Shown here: in pieces, positions 36,291 through 46,919 of the stretch
Numbering within the stretch: position 1 is the first letter of the stretch
Layout: each line of letters starts with the position of its first letter
Source: Edolisoma coerulescens
Taxonomy: Eukaryota > Chordata > Aves > Passeriformes > Campephagidae
Direction: 5' to 3'
DNA: 64,000 nucleotides
Assembly: GCA_013397115.1 (NCBI GenBank)
Contig: VWZW01001292.1
Span: 127,710 to 191,709, forward strand
Made by a program: the position numbers and the translations under genes
Notes under the pieces: generated by a model
Told to the model about the DNA's origin: nothing
The model's database searches: none
Seen by the model: the letters and a program-made list of their open reading frames with translations, nothing else

Positions 36291-38946
36291 TTAAAAAACG
36301 TTTTCATTACAACAATCAGATATAAGGGCAATGAATTAAGTGTGGAACAATAGAAGTGAAGATCTTGATCCTCCTCAGACCTAAACCTGTTTTAAACTTC
36401 AGTGGTGACACTGATTTTGATTTACAGTGAAAGGAAAGAGGGAGGATCAGGCTGTTCATGTCTGCAGTGGGACATCCATTTTTGATAGCTAATAAGGAAC
36501 AGTTTTGTAAAACAGTTGCAGAACGCAACATGTTGTTTGGGAAAAACGCTTTTTCTTTTATCAGAAGGGAGAGGTCTGTGCTGTGGGCTGGAGGCTGAAG
36601 AGCACTGCTGGAGCCTGGATGCTGGCAGCGGTGTTGGTGACTGCAGGGAAGCAATGCCCGCGATGCTTGTGGGCCTGTCCTGCACAGGCACTGGGATTCA
36701 CTCAGCTTAACCTCATAGCAGGACTAAGCAGCACATCCTTCATTTTAGGAGTAGTTTTAGCCATTCTAGACTGTTAGCTTCTGCACAGCCATATCTGATA
36801 CTGATACTGGCCCTGGGGAGTGGGTCAAAGGCGTGGCACCCCAGCCAGCGGCAGGGGAATGTGTGGAAACTTACTTAGAGAGGAAGACACGATAAGGGGA
36901 GGTGGGAGGTGGCCAGAGGCAGAGCCACTCTGCCATGTGCATGCTGCCACCATAGCCCATGGAACCATTGCCACCACACCAAGCCACACTTGGGACTTCC
37001 ACTCAGAAGAGATGGACAACCAGTTTTAAGCTGCAGCTGGGAAAGGTGATTTCTATTAAACAAATGAGTATTTATGGATTGTCTGGCTGCAGAAGCCAAG
37101 GGTGTGACTCAGAAAATCACCTGAATAACACTGCTGCTAGCCAGGGAGAAAAAAAAAGGTGAAGAAATCCATAAAGCAATCATTCATGTCTGGCTTTCTG
37201 GCAGACTGCACCTTAGCAGCCTCTTCAGTGTCTCTCTTCCTCCATTAATTGCTTCGGCTTTACTTGACTGTGGATTTTCTCCAGGAGCCACTGTTGAAAG
37301 TATCTGGTGGATATCAATGACATCGTCTGTGGAGGGACTTTTCCTCACACTGACTGTTGTTTGATTCCAGGTAAAGCAGTGAGACAAAAGCCCTTGGTCT
37401 TCTCTTCTATGCCTCAATTAAGGCAGTACTTTACTTGCCCAGTTGGGCAAGGTTCGTAAACACGGGGTGTGGTTTTATGATGCAGCTAATTGGATCCAAT
37501 GGCTAAGTGCCAGTCTGGGTGGTGAGGGTGCTTCTCCTGTCAGCAGCTTCACATTCCTGCTCCAACTGCAGATTCTGCTGCTTGATGGACTCTTTCTGAC
37601 TAAGTCCAGAACAATGACCTAGCAGAAACTGTTCACTTTTTTTTTTTCTGCATGAGTTTTCTGCCAGTCTGACATCCTCTGATGGCCTGCCAAGGTAAGA
37701 TGAGCATTCCTGCTGGCACAGGAAAGGATACAGAGTTGCTCAAGACAAAAACTGTAATATAGAAGCATTACCTTAATTTGGTTGGTCAGTTGATTGGTTG
37801 TAAATCCACATCTTTGCAACTCTCTATTTGGCTTGCACAGATCAACCACAACTGTCATGGAATGAGGAGACTTTTCTTCCTCTTTTTTCATGACTAGCAA
37901 GGTCTGTTCACAGAATTGTTATTCTCATTCTTTCAGATCACTTCAAAGACAAAAAGTGTTAATGGCAGCAATGGAAACTCAGTAGAGAAGAGGGGAAAGC
38001 AAGGGATGCAGCAAGAAATGGGATACTGCTGTCATGTCTGACAGCAGTAGCACAATGCAGTTGTGAAATTATTTGCTTGGGTACTTGCAGCAGCTCCAGG
38101 TGCTGCCTCCCAGCCAGCCAAAGCACAGCTGGGAGAAGGGTGCTGCCGTCCCCTTCTTCCTCAGGTGTGACCTTAGGCTTGTACTGTCCTCCCTGTTCCC
38201 CTGCCTGGCTCCCCCCAGTAGCTGCTTGCCTGCAGCTGCTGGGATAGTTTGGCCTTGGAACACTTCCACAGAGGCTCTGGAACTGCACCTGAATGCATCA
38301 GCGTGCTATTCCTGCATCCCTATCTGGGCACTCCTGTGTTAACCCATTTCTTATCCAGAATGAACGTGTTGATGGACTTGGAGGTGTGTGGAGCCACAAT
38401 GTCAGATTATCACAGCACCATCATCTGTTAGTTATAACAGTTCTGTGGGTTCTTTTGGCAAACTTTCTCAGAGCTCAGTACTCTGAGAGAAAGCACTGGG
38501 AGTCTGCATGCTGCAACTGGAGGAACTTTGCCCTCCTCAGCACCAGGGGAGCAGAGGACCAAGAAACAAGACAGCATGCTGAACTGTATAGAGCCAACAG
38601 CTGTGCCAGTGTGCCAACCCATGCCGGTAGAAATATGCTGCTTAATTACTATGGTAATGTAAAAGTCTTTCCCTATTGTTTGTCTGGCTCACATGGAACC
38701 ACCCCTTATATGCAAAACAGGTTTGCTATTTAAATGTAAGCTTGTGTTTATATGCCAGCTGATAGCTTTTCCGGGGGATCCAAGACAGCTGACATTGCTG
38801 CCAACATAAATAATTTTGCAGGTTGGAGACTACTTGGTAAGAGTGTGGTGAGCCTCCCTTTTGTCTAATCCAATCGGAGTGCTTTTTGATTCTGTTTTTT
38901 TTTTCTTTTTGACGTGACTTCAGAAGACACAGAGTAAAAAAGGTAT

Positions 38947-38978
38947 TTCTTTTTCTTTTTCTTTTTTTTTTCTTTTCA
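38947..38978. repeat. Pyrimidine (T-rich) tract
   Basis: Uninterrupted C/T run of TTTCTTTTTC type; simple sequence. Confidence 0.85.
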
Positions 38979-41550
38979 TAACTGTGGACATTACTAGGAA
39001 CTAAAAAGGTAAATACAACATTTTGGAGTTTCAAGTAGGAATGCAGTTTGTATATTCCTCCACCAAGTATATTTTAAGAAAAATACTGCTGCTTCATGTA
39101 ATTCTTCTCTCCTGCTAAGAGAGGAACTTTAAGGCACAGGAGATACTGCCAAGCTGAGCCACAACAGTTTGAAAGCAGACCCTGATTGATTGTTTAGGAA
39201 AGCATGTACTGGGGAGCCGGAAAATCCCCTTGTAATTGTGGTATGAAGTTTTTACCACAAGAGAAACTTTCTGTTTCTAGTGTGGTTAAAAAGTTTCATT
39301 CAATTGGTGCTGGATTAAAGTAATTCCAATTCTGTGTCTTTTTCAGTTTAGAATTCTGAATGTTTTAGTTCGTTTAAGGTTTATTGTTTGACAGCTCTCA
39401 CTGATAACATCTTCCTGACTTTACATTGTGGGTGATTTAGTAGACTAAATAAATGTGTATTGCCTGGCTTGTTAAGAAATTCCATAGCCTAGATTTAGTG
39501 TAGGGTCTGGTCTAAGGTCATAAGCAGGCTGGAGATGGAGTGCTCTGATGCTGGGCTTCGGCAGAAACAGGCACGGTCATGCTGCTTCGGTGGGAGGAAA
39601 TCTTCCACGCAGGAGAAAACTGTGTAGCAAGTATTCTAGAAGCAAACTGGGTCTTCTGTTTCTTAGCCCTACACAACTGGGACGTGACTACTTCTGAGAC
39701 CCCTCTGTGCAATATCCCAATGGAAATGTCTTATTTTCCTTTAAGTGAGACAAGGAGTGTGTTTTGGCATAATGCTTGGTTGACTTTATAGATTTGGAAA
39801 ACACTCTAAGTCCAGGTCTGATGCTGAGTAGAGAACAACCAGTCCTGGGTTCTTGTGCTTGCCTTGAAAAGCAGAATTTTAGTTGAGTTTTGCACTTGAC
39901 TCTCTCTGGGTTTTTTGTTTGTGTTTTTTCCCCCAGACTCTCCCTGAATGGGTTGGATAGTTCCTTTGGGACCTGTCTGAAATCATTCAAGAACAAGCTG
40001 CCTGCTGCACAGAGTGTAGACCTCTCAGACAGGGACCAAGGGATCGAGTTCAGCATATTACCTCATTTCTGCTGGTTTGTTGTAAAGACATGCTGTCATC
40101 TCAGCTTGGTTCTGAACATGTTCAGAACAGGTTTTTACAGAAGCTGAGGCCAGTGGAAATGTTATCCTTTTTACTCACTTTTCTTGGAGAGGATTAAAGC
40201 AAATAAACATGCAATGGCTCATCCTGCTCCAAGTCCATGTGAGCTGCCTTGAAGGACAGAAGTGAAACAAGTACCCTCTCCTGGTGTCTACCAGCACCTT
40301 TTCCTTACTGCCACTTGGGCTCCTTCCAGATGTTAAATCCACCATAGATTCACTTGTTGACAACTGTTATTTCTTTTGACTCTTCTGGTGTGCTGGAAAC
40401 AGTCTCTGCTTTGGAAAGCATTACAGCTGTGTAACTTGTAAATGATGAGTAATGGCTTCCTCCAGTTTAACTCCCCCTTCTCTTAGTGTTTCCACTGTGC
40501 TCATCTTTTCCTGTCTGCCCAGTCCTGCCCAGAGGCAAGGTACTGGATCTCAGTGCAGCAGCTTCCCTCGTGCCTTTGGAGAGGAATTGCAGGTAAACAT
40601 CAGCCTCCCTGAACAAGACACTTTGCAAGGATAAGCCTTGAAAATAAAGACTCCAGTAAATACCAAAACGTGGTAGGGGATACTGGCTTAATGGCTACAT
40701 GATAAATTTCCCTTCACCTCGCTAGCACCTCTGTCATCCAGAAAGAGATGACCACTTATGTTCTTTTCTCTTAGGAAGAAAATTACCACATCAACTCCAG
40801 TTCCCCTTTCTTACTCCTATCGTTCACAAAAGTACAGCTAACTCTTCTCTCCAAGGTTGTTGAGTTGACACAGGTCTGAGCAATTTTTGTCTTCCTGTGT
40901 ACAGCTCTCCAGTCTCCTGCTTGTGTTTCAGGCCTTTGTATTCCCAGAAGCTTATCTTTTTTTTTTCAGTATAGCTCTTAGTATTTCAAAAGATATTGCT
41001 GTGAACTTTTGGCTGTCTTGCCAATGTCCTTGGGTTATGCTGGCTGCAACATTGTTTTCTTCCTTGCAGGCCAGCCAGTGCTATTTCAGTAGGGTTTTGG
41101 AACCAAGTAGCATCATGGACACATGCATCCCCTGGCCTTGGAGGGACTGGCATGTGCAATTTGAATTCCTGCAGTCCTGGAGTATGAGCATTGGAACACT
41201 CTTCATGTGGCTGTGCAGTTAATGATTTGCCAATTTTACTTCTTTTTTATTCAGGAGGGTCTAGTTATTGGGCATGCCTTTGAATACAGGTTGGTGTCAA
41301 AAGAAAAATCAATTTCTTTCAGTTGGCTGGACAAGTAACTACAGCAGCAGTATTTTGCTTTCTTTTAATGCATACATATAATGAACTTTAAGCTTATCTA
41401 AAGATCCTGCATTTTTGATTCTGTGTGAAACTCAAACTGCTATGACTCAACCCCTGCATGAGAATCCACACGGGAGAAGGTAGAAGAAGCTGAATACTGA
41501 CTTTGTGTGTTTAAAAAATGATGGAAAAGTTTCTCTGCAGATGGATAAAT

Positions 41551-41640
41551 AGTGTGTATATATATGCATACAGCCATAATACTCATCCTGTGTGTAGGGA
41601 GTGTATGTACAAGTGTATACACACACACACACGCTCACAC
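41551..41640. repeat. GT/TA and (AC)7 microsatellite cluster
   Basis: A GTGTGTATATATATGCATA stretch is followed about 50 bases later by (AC)7 at 41619-41632. Confidence 0.85.
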
Positions 41641-41966
41641 GTATCTCTGTTTAGTCTCTGGATAGATGGAAATGTCACTTGATTCTAGTGTTTCCCTTGG
41701 TTATAGCTGCTGTGTCCAGGAACCTCAGGCTTGTTTCTATGGCAGCTATTCCCAGTTCAGCTATTTCCTCAATCCCCATTTGGCAATAAGTGGAAGATGT
41801 TGTGACACTCACAGTGAGCGTGTCACAGAGGGGCTGAGAGTGTGGGCAGAGAGCTGTATGCAGGTGACAGGCTCACAAGGGAGGCACTCGTGCAGCAGGC
41901 TGCAGCACAGCCTCCCGTGGTGCAGGTCTCTTGGCTTTCTATCAAGGGCTTCATGAGCCAGCCCAG

Positions 41967-42034
41967 ATCTCTCTCTCTGTCTCTCTCCTTTTCTTCCTCT
42001 CCTTTATTTTTTTTCCTTTCTTTTCCTTCCCTGT
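41967..42034. repeat. CT-rich polypyrimidine tract
   Basis: About 68 bases almost entirely of C and T (CTCTCTCTGTCTCTCTCC, then TTTTCCTTTC). Low complexity, not coding. Confidence 0.85.
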
Positions 42035-42924
42035 TGCTCTGCTCTGAAGCAGGACTGCAAGATCAGGATGGCATCATGAGCAGGAGTGCTAGGGAACCTG
42101 TGCTGCTCTAGACAGGCTGACTAATCTCCCTTTAAATAATCTCCCCTCCCTGGAAGCACACTGGTAGGTTTCTGTTTCAGAGCCATAAATAGCCAGATCC
42201 ATGCTGGTAAGTAGCAAACAGCAGAGTTATTTGTTCTAGGAAGGTCTTCCTATTTCCTTCATGTTATTGCATGGATATCTGTGATCCTGTTCTGGTAATG
42301 GTCTGTACAGTAGCAGTGCTGCTGCCTTTCCTCACACTGCTGTATCTTCTGCTACAGTGAGGAGGGAGCAGCTGCTCCTAGGAGATAGACTTCTCTCTGC
42401 AGTGGCTTTGGATTGGAGTGGCAGTGGAGCTGTTGCTTGCTGTGGTCTGTACAGCTGGCTTTAGCTAGAGCAGTCCAGTTCAGACCCTTCTGAGCAGTGC
42501 TGTGAGTTCAAAAATCTCACTGATATTTATAGCACCTGGAAGGTGAAGGCAAGGAATATTTGAATACTTGCTGCCTAGCTATGGATCTGGATAGAGTGGA
42601 ATGTATGGTCCTGAATTATCAAGGCAGCCTTCGAGAACATCAGGAGCTGACCCATGCCCAGTAGCCGCTATCGCACTTTCCAAGATTTAGGTAAATAGGA
42701 GAATCCTCAACAAAGAGTGCAGGAAGCATTGCCTCAGCGAGGTAAGAGGCATTTGAATTTCTTACTCATAGTGTATTGTCATCTTCTTCCTGCCATCCTA
42801 CCCACTCAATGCGTCAGAGATCTAAGGCTTGATTTTTTAATGTTTATTTTTCTTTTTTTCTTCCCTGCCTTCTCTGCTGAGCAAGGGATATCCAAGCCTT
42901 CAGTTTCTGGTGCATCATGTGAGA

Positions 42925-42978
42925 TTTTTTTTTTTTCTTTTATATTTTTCTTTTTTCTTCTTTCTTATTTTTTCCCCC
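42925..42978. repeat. T-rich polypyrimidine tract
   Basis: Nearly continuous T/C sequence beginning with a run of 12 T. Low complexity. Confidence 0.85.
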
Positions 42979-43456
42979 ATCTGCTGAGGAATAATTCCCT
43001 CAATCTAATGGTTTTTTTTACTGGGGTGAGTTGAGTCATTGGAGAGGCTTGGTGCAAGAGGACAGAGGGCCAAGTAGGTCTGAGGAGAGGAAGAGAGCCT
43101 ATGTGGGGGCATAGCACAGACCAGTTACACAGAGGCAGCTTCCCTAAATTGTCCCTCATGTTTGCTTTCCTTCATAACATTGCTTTTAAATCATTGTAAA
43201 GAGGACAAGGTTTCTGCCTGGTCAGAAGTTCCACCCAAAGCGATGTGACACCATTCAGGCTGTTCTTTGATCTTATGGAAGGAGGGGTGTTCTTTTCCTT
43301 TCCTTATTCATGCTCAGTGCTTACCATCCTAAAACTGGGGCACAGCTGGAGCCGGGGATTGCCCCAGTGTGTCATTTAGATGGGATTTAAAGCTCATATT
43401 TGGAAAAGCAGAAGTTCTGTGCCAAGTTTTGGATATAACATCAACAGAGACAGTAA

Positions 43457-43547
43457 TGGTCTTCTGAGGGAAAGTGCTACAATGTCTTATTATCAATGGT
43501 CTTCTGAGGGAAAGTACTACAATGTCTTATTATCAACAGTCTTCTGA
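43457..43547. repeat. 40-bp tandem duplication upstream of NEU2
   Basis: The 40-base unit starting TGGTCTTCTGAGGGAAAGT at 43457 is repeated at 43497 with a single G/A difference, and a third partial copy (CAGTCTTCTGA) follows. The high identity means the duplication is recent. It lies about 360 bases upstream of the NEU2 splice acceptor. Confidence 0.95.
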
Positions 43548-43907
43548 ATTACAGAGTAAACAAAAAAAAAAAAAACAAAACCACTCCGAGCCTGTGCATT
43601 TAATTAAAAAGACAAAACAAAGCACAGCTTTTTCATTAACTGTATTTGGTGTACTTACCTTGCAACACTCCAGTCAGACCAACCAGGCTGTTCCTGGGGT
43701 AAGTTTGGCCTGAGTTCCAGCTACTATGCCACACGTAAGTTCTCTTTGGAAAAACAGAAGGAAAAGACAAAGCTGAAAGTAGCAGAAAGTATGTTTCAAT
43801 GGAGGACAGGTCCCACTGAGCAGAGAGAGCAAAAAGCAGCAGAATCTGCCCCATCACACTTTGCTGGGTCAAAATGCAGTGTGCTTTGTCCTCTTCCCTC
43901 TAGCACC

Positions 43908-44108
43908 ATGGCTGCATTCCCTGTCTTAGAGCAAGAGATGTTATTCCGGAACGGTACCTGGAGCTATCGAATTCCAGCCCTGCTCTACCTGCCGCGGTTC
44001 AGCATGATCCTGGCCTTTGCTGAGGAGCGAGAGGACCTGGTGGATGAACATGCCAAGCTGATAGCCATGCGCCGAGGCATGTACGACCCAGCCACGCAGC
44101 ACGTTCAG
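43908..44108 (+). CDS. NEU2: NEU2 coding exon 1
   Basis: A strong acceptor (TTTGTCCTCTTCCCTCTAG, AG at 43902-43903) sits four bases before CACCATGG, so the first ATG of this exon, in a strong Kozak context, is the start. The open frame reaching further upstream is intron, not an N-terminal extension. The exon encodes 67 whole codons (MAAFPVLEQEM to HVQ) and ends before GTACCAG in phase 0. It carries R21 and D46. The nearby acceptor implies at least one upstream 5' non-coding exon that I cannot place. Confidence 0.93.
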
Positions 44109-46757
44109 GTACCAGTGCAGGGAGGAAGCGGGGGACACTGCCCCCTGTTCTGCCTACCTGCCCCAAATGAGTTGAATGTATTTGCCCTCTTGCTGTAGGG
44201 ACAGGGCAGCTTCTCCTCCCCAGGTACAGGAGACAAATCTGCCTATATATTATATATATATGCATGTCTCGTTATGACTGCTGGGATTCAACCCTATGGA
44301 CAGATGTTGGGGGAACTAAAGTGGAGTAGATATTCTAGGAGTGGCTTTGACCCATCATTGCGGAGCTGGACATGCAGATACAGAGATGGGACAAAAGTCC
44401 TGTTGCAGCAGGAAAAATGTGGCAGAGAGGCAGAAATGCCTTAAGGAAGAGGAAGAAATGCCACAAGGATGGGGAGGAGTAAATTAGTGATCACTGACTC
44501 TTCTTTTTTGTTTTAATTCATCATCTTAGGACTAATTTCTAGTCGAAAAAACAATTGAGAATAGCTAGTCTCCCCAAGCAAAAAAAGTGTCTGGTTTGTT
44601 GGTACCAGTGAATTGGCTACCTTATTAACCTACCAGTTATTATTAACAGTTATGCTGCCGGGTGGCTGGGGGTGGTGGAAACTCTATTTATAATAATTTT
44701 TTGCATATGCAAAGTCATTACTGTCTTGGGAAAAAAAAAAAAGTAATTCTATTTTTCTATTCCAAACCTTCAGTAGTTGTCTTAGATTATAAGCTCTTAA
44801 GAGCTGGAGTCTGCCTAACAGAAGTAGCCTCTGAGCCCACCTGCAGTGTCATACCATTCAGGTAACATCTTGTGTAACTCCCTGTAATTCAGTTAGTGGG
44901 GTTCAGTTGGTCATAAACTTAGTAATTTGTGTTCACATGCTAGAGTTTCTTAAAATGGAAATATTAAATATTCAATGAAAGTTAATTTTAGTAGGGTGGA
45001 AAAAGCTAAGATATGAACAAAAAGGCTAATTAGCAAATCAGGGCAGAAAAGCTAATTAATGTAATCTTACTGGAAACTACTGCTTTGCTTACCAAGCCAA
45101 TAACACTATGTAGTCATAGTTTTCTAATTGCAATGTTAGTGTTAGAAACATGATTGTATTATGTGCTATTCATTTGAAGAAAACAGGGCTTGCTGGGTAG
45201 TTATACCAGCTCTGTGACCTATTTTCTGAGTCAGACAGCTCAGGGTCCAAATCTCCACACCAGAGCCATGCAATCAGCCCTAGCAAGGTGCCTCAATGTA
45301 GGCTGGGGTGCCCATTCACATACTGATTGAAGTGGAAGAATAGGAGCCTGAATGAAAAGGAATTTGTCATCATCCAGGATGCTTGAAAAGGGCTTGGGTT
45401 TCTCTGTGACCTCCCAAAAAACATTGCCACAGCACAGTGTCTGTTCTAGCATGCTTTGACCACTGGGCATGTCTGTGAGGATTTCTGAAAATTCAGCCGC
45501 TGTAGCTTTTTAAAGGGTGTCATCGACCACCAGCTGCATCAAGATAAAGAGCTATCAGTTCCTGAGGGAGTAGTAATTGAAAAGGACATAACCCACCTGC
45601 TTGGTGAAGTGTTCATGCTTTCTGTCATCTAAATAATTTTCACTTGCCTTTGGCGATGCCAGATTATTGTCTTCCCATTTCTTGCTCTATCCATTATCCT
45701 GTTTCTGTTCTCCCCATGCTCTTCTGTAGCTTTTATCCAGGCATCCTTGCACAATAACACGGGTCTCTTTTGTAACAGTGTGTTCCATTCTTGTCTCCCT
45801 TCCCACGGGCCCTGGCAGTGGAATAGGATGGAGACCCTTGTCAGTGCACAGCTGGAAGACCACCGATCTATGAACCCCTGCCCGGTGTACGATGAGGTCT
45901 CAGGGAAACTCTTCTTGTTCTTCATAGCCGTCCCAGGAAAGATCTCTGAGCAGCATCAGCTGAGGACAAAGATCAACGTGGTACGTCTCTGCTATGTCAC
46001 TAGCTTGGACCAAGGACGTACCTGGAGCATTGCCCAGGATGTCACTGACAGGACCATCAGGAATGAGTACAAGAACTGGGCCACATTTGCGGTGGGGCCG
46101 GGTCATGGATTACAATTGCTCAACGAGGCACGGAGCCTTGTGATTCCTGCCTATGCCTATCGTATCTTGGACCCCAAGCAACACCCCACCCCTCATGCCT
46201 TCTGCTTCATCAGCTCTGACCATGGGACAACGTGGGAGATGGGGAACTTTGTGGAGGAGGAGAGCGCGGTGGAGTGCCAGGTAGCAGAGGTGCACACCTG
46301 TGGCAGAAAGGTCCTTTACTGCAATGCGAGGAGCAGCAGGGGAGCCAGGATCCAGGCTGTCAGCTACAACCACGGGCTGGACTTTGAGGGAGGCCAGCGG
46401 GTTGAAATGCTAATAGAACCTCCTTCCGGATGCCATGGAAGTGTCACTGCCTTTCCACCTCCCCCGGATGCCAGATGTCAAGATAGTTGGTTACTCTATG
46501 CTCATCCTACAGACCCAAGGGGGCGAAAAGATTTAGGAATTTACCTCAACAAAAGCCCTTTAAATCCAGCACACTGGACAAAACCCAGCATACTCTGCAA
46601 GGGCCTATGTGCTTATTCGGATCTGCAGTACATGGGTGTTGGGCCCGATGGCTCGCCTTTGTTCGCCTGCCTCTTTGAATATGGGACCCACAGACAATGT
46701 GAAGAGATGGTTTTTGTCATGTTCACCTTGAAGCAAGCCTTTCCCTCAGAACACTGA
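43908..46757 (+). CDS. NEU2: NEU2, cytosolic sialidase, complete two-exon coding region
   Basis: Joined exons 43908-44108 and 45819-46757 give 379 residues, the size of mammalian NEU2. NEU2 is an exo-alpha-sialidase (GH33) that removes terminal sialic acid from glycoproteins and gangliosides in the cytosol; there is no signal peptide or membrane segment here. Visible family features: YRIP with R21; D46 in DEHAK; Asp boxes SLDQGRTW (129-136) and SSDHGTTW (199-206); ECQVAE with E219; NARS with R238; an arginine at 303 in the HPT...GRKDLG segment; Y333 in AYSDLQ. These correspond to the arginine triad, acid, glutamate and nucleophilic tyrosine known for human NEU2. Position between NGEF and INPP5D supports NEU2 over NEU3 or NEU4. 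Nothing is broken. Confidence 0.95.
44109..45818 (+). other. NEU2: NEU2 intron
   Basis: 1.7 kb with GT and AG ends. It contains a short (TA)n run at 44244-44264. No other coding signal. Confidence 0.9.
44244..44264. repeat. TA microsatellite in the NEU2 intron
   Basis: Imperfect TATATA run of about 20 bases. Confidence 0.85.
45819..46757 (+). CDS. NEU2: NEU2 coding exon 2 (catalytic beta-propeller)
   Basis: The acceptor is CCCTGGCAG (AG at 45817-45818). The exon opens with TGG (W68), aligning to W in the human VQWQAQ junction, then AQLEDHRSMNPCPVYD. It encodes 312 residues and ends in TGA. Both clear Asp boxes, the conserved glutamate, two of the three triad arginines and the nucleophilic tyrosine are here. 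The 3' end TLKQAFPSEH matches the family C-terminus. The open frame upstream of W68 is intron. Confidence 0.95.
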   Translation, partial: WNRMETLVSAQLEDHRSMNPCPVYDEVSGKLFLFFIAVPGKISEQHQLRTKINVVRLCYVTSLDQGRTWSIAQDVTDRTIRNEYKNWATFAVGPGHGLQLLNEARSLVIPAYAYRILDPKQHPTPHAFCFISSDHGTTWEMGNFVEEESAVECQVAEVHTCGRKVLYCNARSSRGARIQAVSYNHGLDFEGGQRVEMLIEPPSGCHGSVTAFPPPPDARCQDSWLLYAHPTDPRGRKDLGIYLNKSPLNPAHWTKPSILCKGLCAYSDLQYMGVGPDGSPLFACLFEYGTHRQCEEMVFVMFTLKQAFPSEH

Positions 46758-46907
46758 GTCTCAAGCCTTTCCATCAGCATCCCTCCAAAAAACATCTTTG
46801 CTGATGCTTTTCACTGTCATTTCTCATCCCTCAGCAAAAGGGTTTTCATACTCCTGCTGCACACCTAGTTTGGTGTTGTCTTGTTGTGTCGGTAGATTGT
46901 GAAGTCT

Positions 46908-46913
46908 ATTAAA
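46908..46913 (+). terminator. NEU2 polyadenylation signal ATTAAA
   Basis: ATTAAA about 150 bases after the NEU2 stop, followed by a GT/T-rich stretch (TGTTTGGTTTTGTTTTC) of the kind found downstream of cleavage sites. It implies a short 3' UTR. Confidence 0.65.
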
Positions 46914-46919
46914 CTTACC

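Larger units (their letters stand above)
22893..43903. other. 21 kb without a recognised gene, between NGEF and NEU2
   Basis: This interval should hold the upstream (non-coding) part of NGEF and the 5' non-coding exon of NEU2, but neither can be placed from sequence. No CpG island is visible. All longer frames have chance-like composition and lack splice or domain support. It holds the AT-rich dinucleotide tract at 29754-29801, an old CR1-like fragment near 36.2 kb, an (AC)7 run at 41.6 kb, pyrimidine tracts at 38.9, 42.0 and 42.9 kb, a 14-A run at 43562-43575 and a 40-bp tandem duplication at 43457. Confidence 0.6.

Noticed and set aside
40887..41222. 111-codon plus-strand frame rich in hydrophobic residues
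   Set aside because: No homology recognised and the composition follows T-rich sequence. No promoter or splice support.
43746..43907. N-terminal extension of NEU2 starting MEKQKEK
   Set aside because: A strong splice acceptor and the conserved start both place the N-terminus at 43908. The upstream residues are basic low-complexity sequence from an intron.
45747..45818. Upstream part of the exon 2 reading frame
   Set aside because: It lies before the CCCTGGCAG acceptor; the homologous protein begins at W68.
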